64,000 nt of DNA, taken from contig JAFDZV010000017.1 in NCBI GenBank assembly GCA_018266795.1, positions 75,659 through 139,658 of the forward strand, read 5' to 3'. Source of the stretch: Bacteroidota bacterium (GTDB lineage: Bacteria; Bacteroidota; Ignavibacteria; OLB7). A program made the position numbers and the translations under genes. Positions 54,423-62,013 of the stretch are shown here, piece by piece. The stretch's first letter is position 1. Each line of letters opens with the position of its first letter. The notes under the pieces are model-generated. The model searched no databases, had not been told where the DNA came from, and saw only the letters and a list, made by a program, of their open reading frames with translations.

Positions 54423-54430
54423 TATCTTCG
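54423..54430 (+). promoter_or_regulatory. Candidate -7 box (TATCTTCG) for hslU
   Basis: Same octamer as before the channel and methyltransferase genes; 97 bp before the hslU start. No TTG at the ideal distance. Confidence 0.3.
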
Positions 54431-54526
54431 CAATCCGCAGCACCACGCCGGCCCCGATCCGCCGTGTTGGGGCGTGGCAGCCTCGAGAGGCTGGAAGCCT
54501 GTCATCCCGTAATCATACATCCAATC

Positions 54527-55933
54527 ATGAATTCATCACAGACAGCCGCACGATCGCTGGACGAGTTGACGCCCAGCCAGATCGTGAGCGAGCTCGATAA
54601 GCATATCGTTGGGCAGCATCGCGCCAAGAAGTCCGTGGCGATCGCGCTGCGCAACCGGTGGCGCCGGCAGCAGGTAACCTCCGGCATGCGCGAGGAGATC
54701 ATGCCGAACAACATCATCATGATCGGCCCCACGGGCGTCGGCAAAACGGAGATCGCACGCCGCCTTGCGCGCCTTGCGCGGGCTCCCTTCCTGAAGGTGG
54801 AGGCAACGAAGTTCACGGAGGTAGGCTACGTGGGGCGCGACGTGGAATCGATCGTTCGCGATCTGATGGAACTCGGCATCGCGATGGTGCGCGCCGAGCA
54901 TGCCACGCAGCTTCGCGAGCGCGCCGAGGAGCAGGTGGAGGAACGGCTTCTGGATCTGCTTCAGCCGCCGGTGCCTGCCTTCGCCATGCCGTACATGGTG
55001 CAGGGCCTTCAAACCTCGATCACGGAGAACGATCCGGCACAGCGCGCCGCCGAGCGGGAGCAGTTGCGCGCGCAGTTGCGAGCCGGCCAGCTGGAGACTC
55101 ACGTGGTGGAGATGGACATGGTGGACGACAGCCAGAGCGCCCAGATGGGATCGATGTTCTCGTCGCTGGCGGGCGACGAGATGGGACGCAACCTTCAGGA
55201 CCTGATGTCATCCATGATGCCGAAGCGCATTGTGCGTCGCAGCGCCCCGATCAGCGAGGCACGCCGTACGATCATCGCCGAGGAGACGTCCCGCCTTATC
55301 GACAACGAGACGTTGATTGCCGAGGCGGTATTCCGGGTGGAGAACAACGGCATCGTCTTCCTGGACGAGATCGACAAGATAGCCGGAGCCGGCAGCACCA
55401 CCGGACCCGATGTCTCGCGCGAGGGAGTGCAGCGCGATCTGCTCCCGATTGTTGAAGGCTCCACGGTGAACACGAAGTACGGCCCGGTGAAGAGCGATCA
55501 TATTCTCTTCATCGCGTCCGGCGCGTTCCATGTCTCGAAGCCGAGCGATCTCCTGCCGGAACTGCAGGGCCGCTTCCCGATCAGGGTGGAGCTGGATTCG
55601 CTGACCGCCGATGACTTCATCGACATTCTCACCGTACCGGAGAACGCGCTGGTGAAGCAGTACGGCGCCATCCTTGCAGCAGAGGGGATCGAGCTGGTGT
55701 TCACCACGGACGGAATCGAGGCCATTGCCGATACGGCCGCGGAGGTGAACGAGACGATCGAGAACATCGGCGCACGGCGCCTGCATACGGTGCTCACGTC
55801 GTTGCTGGAGGATATCCTGTTCGAGGCTCCGGACAACATCGAGAACCGGCGGATCGAGGTAACGAAGGAGATGGTGCAGCGGAAGTTGAGCCCGATGATC
55901 GAGAACCGTGAACGCAGCCGGTATGTGCTGTAA
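54527..55933 (+). CDS. hslU: ATP-dependent protease ATPase subunit HslU
   Basis: A 468-aa AAA+ unfoldase. Walker A GPTGVGKTE is near residue 66, followed by KVEATKFTEVGYVGRDVESI, which is diagnostic of HslU/ClpY. The I-domain spans about 110-240, Walker B is NNGIVFLDEIDKIA near 280, followed by RDLLPIVEGSTVNTKYG and the C-terminal ENIGARRLHTVLTSLLED. It ends SRYVL, like the C-terminal tail that docks into HslV. HslU feeds unfolded substrates to the HslV peptidase in the cytoplasm. hslV, often immediately upstream, is not in the window; a NYN gene stands there instead. Confidence 0.95.
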   Translation: MNSSQTAARSLDELTPSQIVSELDKHIVGQHRAKKSVAIALRNRWRRQQVTSGMREEIMPNNIIMIGPTGVGKTEIARRLARLARAPFLKVEATKFTEVGYVGRDVESIVRDLMELGIAMVRAEHATQLRERAEEQVEERLLDLLQPPVPAFAMPYMVQGLQTSITENDPAQRAAEREQLRAQLRAGQLETHVVEMDMVDDSQSAQMGSMFSSLAGDEMGRNLQDLMSSMMPKRIVRRSAPISEARRTIIAEETSRLIDNETLIAEAVFRVENNGIVFLDEIDKIAGAGSTTGPDVSREGVQRDLLPIVEGSTVNTKYGPVKSDHILFIASGAFHVSKPSDLLPELQGRFPIRVELDSLTADDFIDILTVPENALVKQYGAILAAEGIELVFTTDGIEAIADTAAEVNETIENIGARRLHTVLTSLLEDILFEAPDNIENRRIEVTKEMVQRKLSPMIENRERSRYVL

Positions 55934-56006
55934 ACCGGATCGCGGGCTCCTCGCCGAACGCAGCACCGGTGTGCATGGCGGGCGCATCGCATCGCACTAC
56001 GATGTG

Positions 56007-56903
56007 ATGCGCCGCGCGGCGTGCTTGGGAGCGGTTCTCCTCGCGATCGCTGCGGCCGGATGCATGAATCCCGGGCACAGCACCGTGCAGGCATTCGGCA
56101 ACCTCGGCTCGGCGATCAACTCCCCCTATGATGATTTCGCCCCGGTTCTCTCCGATTCCGCCACGCTTCTGTTCACCAGCAATCGCGTCGAGAGCGGCGA
56201 GGCAACGCTTCGTTCACTGAATCGTGCGAACCGCCCGGCGCGCATCTATTTCTCGATGCGCCTGGCCGATCAATGGGACGCCGCGCAGCCGTACCGCCTG
56301 CTGTTCGACGCACCGCAGGCGGAATCCGCAACCATCGCATCGGCGCCAGCAGGCTCGCCGTTCAACATCGTCGCCTACGTGAGCGCGTGCGACCGCCCGG
56401 ACACGCTGGGCCGCTGCGATATCTACGGCATCGTGCAGCGGGAGAGCACGGTGATGGTGAACCTCGGGAAGGATGTGAACTCGGCGTCGTGGGAAGGCTA
56501 CCCCTTCGTCACACCGGACGGCAGATATCTCTACTTCGCATCGGACCGGCCGGGCGGCCATGGCGGTAGCGACATCTGGGTAAGCGAGTTGCAGGCCACC
56601 GGCATCTGGGGCCCTCCCCGCAACCTGGGTCCACCGGTGAACACCGCCGGCGACGAGATCTCTCCCTTCCTCGATCCGGCAACCGGCACGCTCTACTTCG
56701 CTGCATCGGCGGGCGGGAACGGCTTCGATCTCTTCACCTTCGAACGGAACGCCGCGGAGCGGCGGCGCCTTCCGGCGCCGTACAATTCCGATGCCGACGA
56801 TATCAGCCCCTTCGTCTCCGGCAACACGCTCTATCTCTCCTCCAGCCGTCCCGGCGGCCGCGGCGGGCTTGATCTGTACGGCTTCCAGCTCCCCTCGCGC
56901 TGA
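56007..56903 (+). CDS. PD40 beta-propeller lipoprotein
   Basis: A 298-aa protein with a lipoprotein signal (MRRACLGA-type N-terminus, lipobox AAGC near residue 18). The body has PD40/WD40-like propeller blades: DDFAPVLSDSATLLFTSNR, YPFVTPDGRYLYFASDRPGG with GSDIWVSEL, SPFLDPATGTLYFAASAGGN and SPFVSGNTLYLSSSRPGGRG with GLDLYGF. These blades are common in Bacteroidota OmpA-linked and TolB-like envelope proteins. It is probably anchored in the outer membrane. The start is set by the lipoprotein signal; GTG at 56004 is possible. It begins 73 bp after hslU, with no evident terminator between. Confidence 0.82.
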   Translation: MRRAACLGAVLLAIAAAGCMNPGHSTVQAFGNLGSAINSPYDDFAPVLSDSATLLFTSNRVESGEATLRSLNRANRPARIYFSMRLADQWDAAQPYRLLFDAPQAESATIASAPAGSPFNIVAYVSACDRPDTLGRCDIYGIVQRESTVMVNLGKDVNSASWEGYPFVTPDGRYLYFASDRPGGHGGSDIWVSELQATGIWGPPRNLGPPVNTAGDEISPFLDPATGTLYFAASAGGNGFDLFTFERNAAERRRLPAPYNSDADDISPFVSGNTLYLSSSRPGGRGGLDLYGFQLPSR

Positions 56904-56948
56904 TGCGTCCCCGCGGCACACCGCCGGTCTGCATGGCCGTGCGGCATG

Positions 56949-58166
56949 CTACAGCAGATCGTTGTCGGCCGCAGCCATCGGCACCACCGGATGGATCTGT
57001 GGCTGCGGCGCTGCCGATCGCATACCGCGGACGCGTTGGAGCAGCATGGCAATGCCGGCCACGATCATCCCACCACCCACGATCATGCTCATCCACGAGA
57101 ACGCCGCCTGGCGAGACCCTGCCCCGGAGCCCGCCATGACGACGGACGTATTGTACGTAACCAGCCTGTTCACTTCATGAAACGTTCGCGCGTCGTCATC
57201 CACTTCCGGATACGTTACTTCAAGCTGCGCATCGATCTTCAGTGTACGCCCGACAAGCGAAGGCAGGTTGGGAACAACCAACCCGGCCCAGAGATCGGCA
57301 TTGCTGTTGGTGACATGTTCGCCGACCAGAGCATTCCCCCAGGAGTCGTGATTCGTTTCGGTGACGAGGTCCGTATCGGTAATGCCGAGCTCTGCGGCGT
57401 TCGATATGTGCACTACCGCATGGGCGTTCCAGTAGCCCTTCGCAGTACTGACCGGCGTCGCGAAGTTGATTCGCACGTTGTCTCCCGGCCCGGCAACAAC
57501 CGGGCGGCAGTCCAGATTGAGCGGCGCTCCTGAAAGCCACAGCGCTGCATCGGCGGCGGCAAAGAGGAGAACGCCGGCGATCATTACCAGCACCGGTTTC
57601 AACCTTCCATCCAGCTCGAAGCGCGGCATCCCATGAGCAACAATCACGGGATCGTCACCAGGGGAAGTCTGCTCAAGAAGATTCTGCTGTACGAGGCTCT
57701 CGGCCTTCATGCGCGCCGCCTCCGGATCGCGGTTGAGGTTGTATTGCGCGAGCAATGCCAGCAGGGCAATGCCGCCGAGAATGACGGCGATACCGGCCCC
57801 CCACAGCATCGGATTGGCCTGCGCCGGCATCGCGGCCATGGCAAGCGCCATGCCTGCCAATGGAGCGACAGCCGCGGGCCAGAGCTTCCTTTCCCGGTCC
57901 ACGGCCGCCATGTCCTGCTGATAGCACCCACAGTTCGGGCAGGCGCGAATCGGAACCGTCATGGCGATCGCATTGATCACGGCAATGCCGGCCTGTTCCT
58001 CCGCCTCCTCCAACGTTGCCCCACGCCTGGCGCGTTTCGCCTCGATCAGCGTACGGAACACTCCGCCGCACGCAACGCATGTATACTCCTTCCACGCCTG
58101 TGCGTCCGCCCTGCTGGCGTGCGGCTGTGTGAGCAATCGGATGATGGGTATCAATATGATCGGCAT
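56949..58166 (-). CDS. Zinc-ribbon membrane protein of unknown function (copy 1)
   Basis: A 405-aa protein paralogous to 58539-59732. The N-terminus holds a split zinc-ribbon: WKEYTCVACGG near 25-36 and ACPNCGCYQ near 75-83. Two membrane helices follow (about 96-115 and 120-140), a third at about 188-212, and a last at about 355-383. Between the third and fourth is a beta-rich domain of about 140 residues (VAGPGDNVRINF, GYWNAHAVVHISNAAELG, LDAQLEV-type strand) that should lie outside the cytoplasm. The end is ADNDLL. No family recognised. A role in metal sensing or membrane quality control is conceivable but not shown. Confidence 0.8.
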   Translation of the reverse strand: MPIILIPIIRLLTQPHASRADAQAWKEYTCVACGGVFRTLIEAKRARRGATLEEAEEQAGIAVINAIAMTVPIRACPNCGCYQQDMAAVDRERKLWPAAVAPLAGMALAMAAMPAQANPMLWGAGIAVILGGIALLALLAQYNLNRDPEAARMKAESLVQQNLLEQTSPGDDPVIVAHGMPRFELDGRLKPVLVMIAGVLLFAAADAALWLSGAPLNLDCRPVVAGPGDNVRINFATPVSTAKGYWNAHAVVHISNAAELGITDTDLVTETNHDSWGNALVGEHVTNSNADLWAGLVVPNLPSLVGRTLKIDAQLEVTYPEVDDDARTFHEVNRLVTYNTSVVMAGSGAGSRQAAFSWMSMIVGGGMIVAGIAMLLQRVRGMRSAAPQPQIHPVVPMAAADNDLL

Positions 58167-58538
58167 TGGGCTCCCGAAGTATGTGAGTGCGCGATGGGAA
58201 TGGCGTGATCAACGTGTGCATCGCAGGGCTCGTTTCGCGGTCCGGCATCCTCCACCCGCACAGGAAGCGCTGCAGCCCATGGCCTGCGGTGAGCAGGCAC
58301 CTCCGGCCAATCGGTGTTGTGCGCCCCGGCCGGTTCCTGCGGGCGCTGTACAGTAGCGGCGCCACGTGCGTTCGGGCATCGGCGACTTGGATGTCCGAAT
58401 CAGCGGGAAGTAGCGGACGAGATTGCCGAATCCGCCGAACCGCGACGTTGCCACCCGGCGGAATTCCCCTGCCACATACTAACGATCGAAGCTCCGGTAC
58501 CTGTCGGCCTCTCGCCGCACAGAAGAGGCCGCGGCATG
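58167..58538. other. Spacer between the two zinc-ribbon membrane genes
   Basis: About 370 bp, no gene or clear signal seen. Its left edge is the leader of copy 1 and its right edge follows the stop of copy 2. The block GCGGCATGCTACAGCAGATC recurs across the 3' ends of both copies (56942 and 58532), so the duplication included a few bases beyond the stop. Confidence 0.5.
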
Positions 58539-59732
58539 CTACAGCAGATCGTTGTCGGCCGCATAGATCCGCGGCTGCGGAGCCCGGCGCTTCATCTTCC
58601 CAATCTCTTCCAACAGAATGATCCCGCCGAGAATGATCATCACACCACCGCCGATTGTGCTGATCCACGAGAAGACTTTCTGACGCGCGCCCGAACCGGG
58701 TGCGGAGAGAACGATCGTGGTCGGGTAGGTGACCGATCGCTTCACCTCTTTGAACAACGTATTCCCCGAATACATTTCCGGATAGACAACGTCCAGCGTT
58801 GCCTCCACCTTCAGCGCATGCCCCGCAAGTTCCGGAGTATCCGGCACAGCGATGTCTGCCCAGAGGTACTCGTCCTTGTTCGTCAAGCCTTTCCCGGAGA
58901 TGGTCTCTCCCCATTGATACTGCTCGGAAGTGGCGGGGAGCTCGGGGCTCCCAAGGCCGAGCTCCGCGGCGTTGATCACGTGTACCGTTGCCCGCGCGTT
59001 CCACATTCCACCAACCGCACTGACACGCGCGGGGAAATCGATTCTCACGTTGTCTCCCGGTCCGGCAACAACAGGAGTGCAGTCCAGGTTGAGTGGTGCG
59101 CCGGAGATCCACAGTCCCGCATCCGCCGCAATGAAGAGAAGCATACCGGCCGCCAGCAGAATGCTGAACGGCCTCCAACCGCTGAGATCGGTGTACGGCA
59201 TCGATGCGGCAACCGATTCGGGATCGGCGCCGGGCGCCACCATCTCCAACTGATGCTGGCCAACCAGCCCCTCGGCCCTCACGCGTGCGCCGCGCGGATC
59301 GCGATTGACATTGTATCTGGCCAGAAACAACAGCCGCACAACACCTCCAAGCATCACGGCAATACCTGCCAGCCATATCAAGGGATGAACCTGTGCCGGG
59401 CTTGCAGCAATGGCGCCGGCGATACCGAGCAGCGGCAGGAACAGCGTGGGCTCCACCTTCTTTATGCGCAGAGACGCCTCCGCATCCGGCTGATAGCAAC
59501 CGCAGTTCGGGCAAGCCCGCGTCTCCACACATTTCACGATCGCGCTGGACATCTGCGCGCGAGCGCGCTCGGCCGCGAGCTCCGCGGTCTTTCCCTCCGC
59601 CGATCGCATCACTGCAATCAACGAACGAAACGTTCCGCCGCATGCCACGCATGTATACTCCTTCCATGCCTGCGCCTCCACTCTGCATCGGAACCCGCCC
59701 GAACGAGCTATCGGTATGAGAATGAAGGGCAT
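58539..59732 (-). CDS. Zinc-ribbon membrane protein of unknown function (copy 2)
   Basis: A 397-aa paralogue of the preceding gene on the same strand: AQAWKEYTCVACGGTFRSLI, RACPNCGCYQPDAEA, the same membrane-helix layout, SGAPLNLDC followed by VVAGPGDNVRIDF, GMWNARATVHVINAAELGLG and the terminal AADNDLL. The last 11 codons of the two genes are nearly identical at DNA level, which suggests a recent duplication or gene conversion. It differs in the loop after the first zinc Cys pair and in the variable outer domain. Function unknown. Confidence 0.8.
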   Translation of the reverse strand: MPFILIPIARSGGFRCRVEAQAWKEYTCVACGGTFRSLIAVMRSAEGKTAELAAERARAQMSSAIVKCVETRACPNCGCYQPDAEASLRIKKVEPTLFLPLLGIAGAIAASPAQVHPLIWLAGIAVMLGGVVRLLFLARYNVNRDPRGARVRAEGLVGQHQLEMVAPGADPESVAASMPYTDLSGWRPFSILLAAGMLLFIAADAGLWISGAPLNLDCTPVVAGPGDNVRIDFPARVSAVGGMWNARATVHVINAAELGLGSPELPATSEQYQWGETISGKGLTNKDEYLWADIAVPDTPELAGHALKVEATLDVVYPEMYSGNTLFKEVKRSVTYPTTIVLSAPGSGARQKVFSWISTIGGGVMIILGGIILLEEIGKMKRRAPQPRIYAADNDLL

Positions 59733-59998
59733 GTACTTCTCCTTGTTGTCTGATCAGCTGATTGCGGGAGAACGTCACGTGCAATTCGAACGAGGGCACC
59801 GCGGTGCCGTTGGGGGTGAGTGTCTGTTGGGAACACGCCGTACTCGCAAAAGCCGGAATCTATGCGGCAGGTTGCCCGAAGTCGGGGCCCAGGCTGTGCC
59901 GGCGCAATTCCCCGCTATGAACAATGGAAGATATGTACGCAGGCGGATATCAGCGCCGGCAATGACGGATCCACCAACCTGCGGGAATGGGTCAACCC

Positions 59999-61858
59999 TC
60001 AATCCATCTCCACTCCCTCGTACATCCCGTCGATGAGCGCGGCATACTGTTCCTCGACAACATTCCGCTTCACTTTCAACGTGGGCGTGAGCATGCCGTT
60101 GTCAACGGTGAAGGCCTCGGGGACGAGCTCGAAGCGGCGCACGCGTTCGAATGGTGAGAGATCGCGTTGAAGGCGTTTGATATCGGCCTCGATCGCAAGC
60201 TGCACCGTGTCCATCTCAACGAAGGCGTGGCGGCCCTCCGGTGTGCGGAGGTCCGGCGGCGTTATCCCCTGCAGCCCTGCAACGTCGGCCAGTGCATCGA
60301 AGTCCGGCACGATGAGGGCGGTAACGAACGGACGGCGATCGCCGATCAGCATGATCTGATCCACGAACCGGCTTGCCAGGATTGCGTTCTCGATCGGCGC
60401 AGGCGCGATGTTCTTCCCACCCGACGAGACGAAGAGATGCTTCTTCCGATCGGTGATCTTCAGATATCCATCCTCATCGATAATGCCGATATCGCCCGTG
60501 TGCAGCCAGCCTTCCGGATCGATCACCTCCGCCGTGGCAACCGGATCCCTGTAGTAGCCGATCATCACGTGCGGACCGCGCGTCAGGATCTCGCCATCAG
60601 CAGCAATCCGAACTTCCACATTGCCGAGCGGCTTTCCCACCGTGCCCAGCTTCTGGCGCTCGAACGGATTGGCGGAGATAACGGGCGAGGATTCCGTGAG
60701 CCCGTATCCCTCGATGATCCTCAGCCCCAGCGCGAAGAAGAACTCGGCGATATCGTTCGGGAGCGCGGCTCCGCCGGAGACGAACATCTTCACGTTCCCC
60801 CCAACACGCTCGCGCACCTTGGAGAACACCAGCGCATCGGCGATCGCATTCTCGAGCGCGAGGACAGGCCCAACCATCCGGCCGCGCTGCAGCCGCCTGA
60901 AGCGCTTCACGCCGACCCGCATGGCCCAGTTGAAGATCCGGCGTTTCTTCTCCGGCCCTGCCTGCACGCTCTTCTCCACACGGTTCTTGATCCGTTCGAA
61001 GAGCCTCGGCACCGATGTCATCACGCTCGGACGCACCTCCAGAAGGTTCTCCGGAACGGTCTCGATGGAGTCCGCGAAGGCAGTGGTTGCACCGGCCGCG
61101 AAGCAGGTGTAGTAGCCGGTGGTGCGTTCGAACGCATGGCAGAGCGGGAGATAGCTGAGCACCACATCGGTCGGGTCTATCGGAAACGCGCTGGCCGCAC
61201 CGGTGACGTTGCTTGCGAAGTTGCCGTGCGAGAGCATCACCCCCTTCGGAGTGCCCGTGGTGCCGCTGGTATAGATCAGTGTGAGAAGATCGGACGGCTG
61301 AATCTCCGCCGCCAGGCGCTCCAGCTGCCCGGGCACGGCCTCCGCAAGCGAACGCCCCTCCTCCATGATCGCACCGAACAGCCGCGCCCCCCGCTCGCTT
61401 GCCCGCGGCTCGCGATCCAGCGCATCGGGCTGCATGGCGATGATATGCTCCAGCGTCGGGATGGCGTCCGCAATCTTCATCGCCTTGTTGAGCTGCAGCG
61501 CGTTGGAGACGATCACACCCTTCACCTCCGCGTTGTTGAAGATGTACTCCACCTGCTTCGGCGTAAGGATGGGGAACACCGGAACGTTCACCAGGCCCGC
61601 GCACGCGCACGCGAAGTCCGCAACGATCCACTCGAGCCTGTTCTCGGACATCACGCCGATCCTGTCGCCGTGCGAAAGCCCCAGCGCGCGCAGTCCCAGC
61701 GCGAACGCCTCCACATCGCGATACAGCTCGTCGTACGATACGCCGGCGTACTTCCCGTTCACCTTGCGGCGATATGCATCCTTCTTCGAACCGCGATAGT
61801 GAGCGGTCACCCCGAGGAACATGTCCGCAACCGTTGTGATCCCGGTAACAAGAGGCAT
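59999..61858 (-). CDS. Long-chain fatty acid--CoA ligase (AMP-forming)
   Basis: A 619-aa adenylate-forming enzyme of the FadD15/ACSL branch. The phosphate-binding A3 motif YTSGTTGTPKG is near residue 195, YGLTESSP near 387, GWLHTGDIG near 449 and DRKKHLFVSSGGKNIAP near 468. The last core motif, NGMLTPTLKVKRN, carries the catalytic Lys near the C-terminus. It activates long-chain fatty acids to acyl-CoA for beta-oxidation or lipid synthesis, at the inner face of the membrane. The start MPLVTGITTVADMF fits the family. It stands alone between the zinc-ribbon pair and the T9SS cargo gene. Confidence 0.92.
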   Translation of the reverse strand: MPLVTGITTVADMFLGVTAHYRGSKKDAYRRKVNGKYAGVSYDELYRDVEAFALGLRALGLSHGDRIGVMSENRLEWIVADFACACAGLVNVPVFPILTPKQVEYIFNNAEVKGVIVSNALQLNKAMKIADAIPTLEHIIAMQPDALDREPRASERGARLFGAIMEEGRSLAEAVPGQLERLAAEIQPSDLLTLIYTSGTTGTPKGVMLSHGNFASNVTGAASAFPIDPTDVVLSYLPLCHAFERTTGYYTCFAAGATTAFADSIETVPENLLEVRPSVMTSVPRLFERIKNRVEKSVQAGPEKKRRIFNWAMRVGVKRFRRLQRGRMVGPVLALENAIADALVFSKVRERVGGNVKMFVSGGAALPNDIAEFFFALGLRIIEGYGLTESSPVISANPFERQKLGTVGKPLGNVEVRIAADGEILTRGPHVMIGYYRDPVATAEVIDPEGWLHTGDIGIIDEDGYLKITDRKKHLFVSSGGKNIAPAPIENAILASRFVDQIMLIGDRRPFVTALIVPDFDALADVAGLQGITPPDLRTPEGRHAFVEMDTVQLAIEADIKRLQRDLSPFERVRRFELVPEAFTVDNGMLTPTLKVKRNVVEEQYAALIDGMYEGVEMD

Positions 61859-62013
61859 AGAGAGATGATGATTGGGATGTCGGATGAATCGAGCAGGCCT
61901 TTACGGCGGGCATATCCCCTGCGCTGCGCCGCATCGTTCGCAGTTCGTTGTCGGTTGGAATGCACGCGGGGTTCAGCAATGCCGTTCTTCACGATGCGGA
62001 ACGGAGAGGCCGC

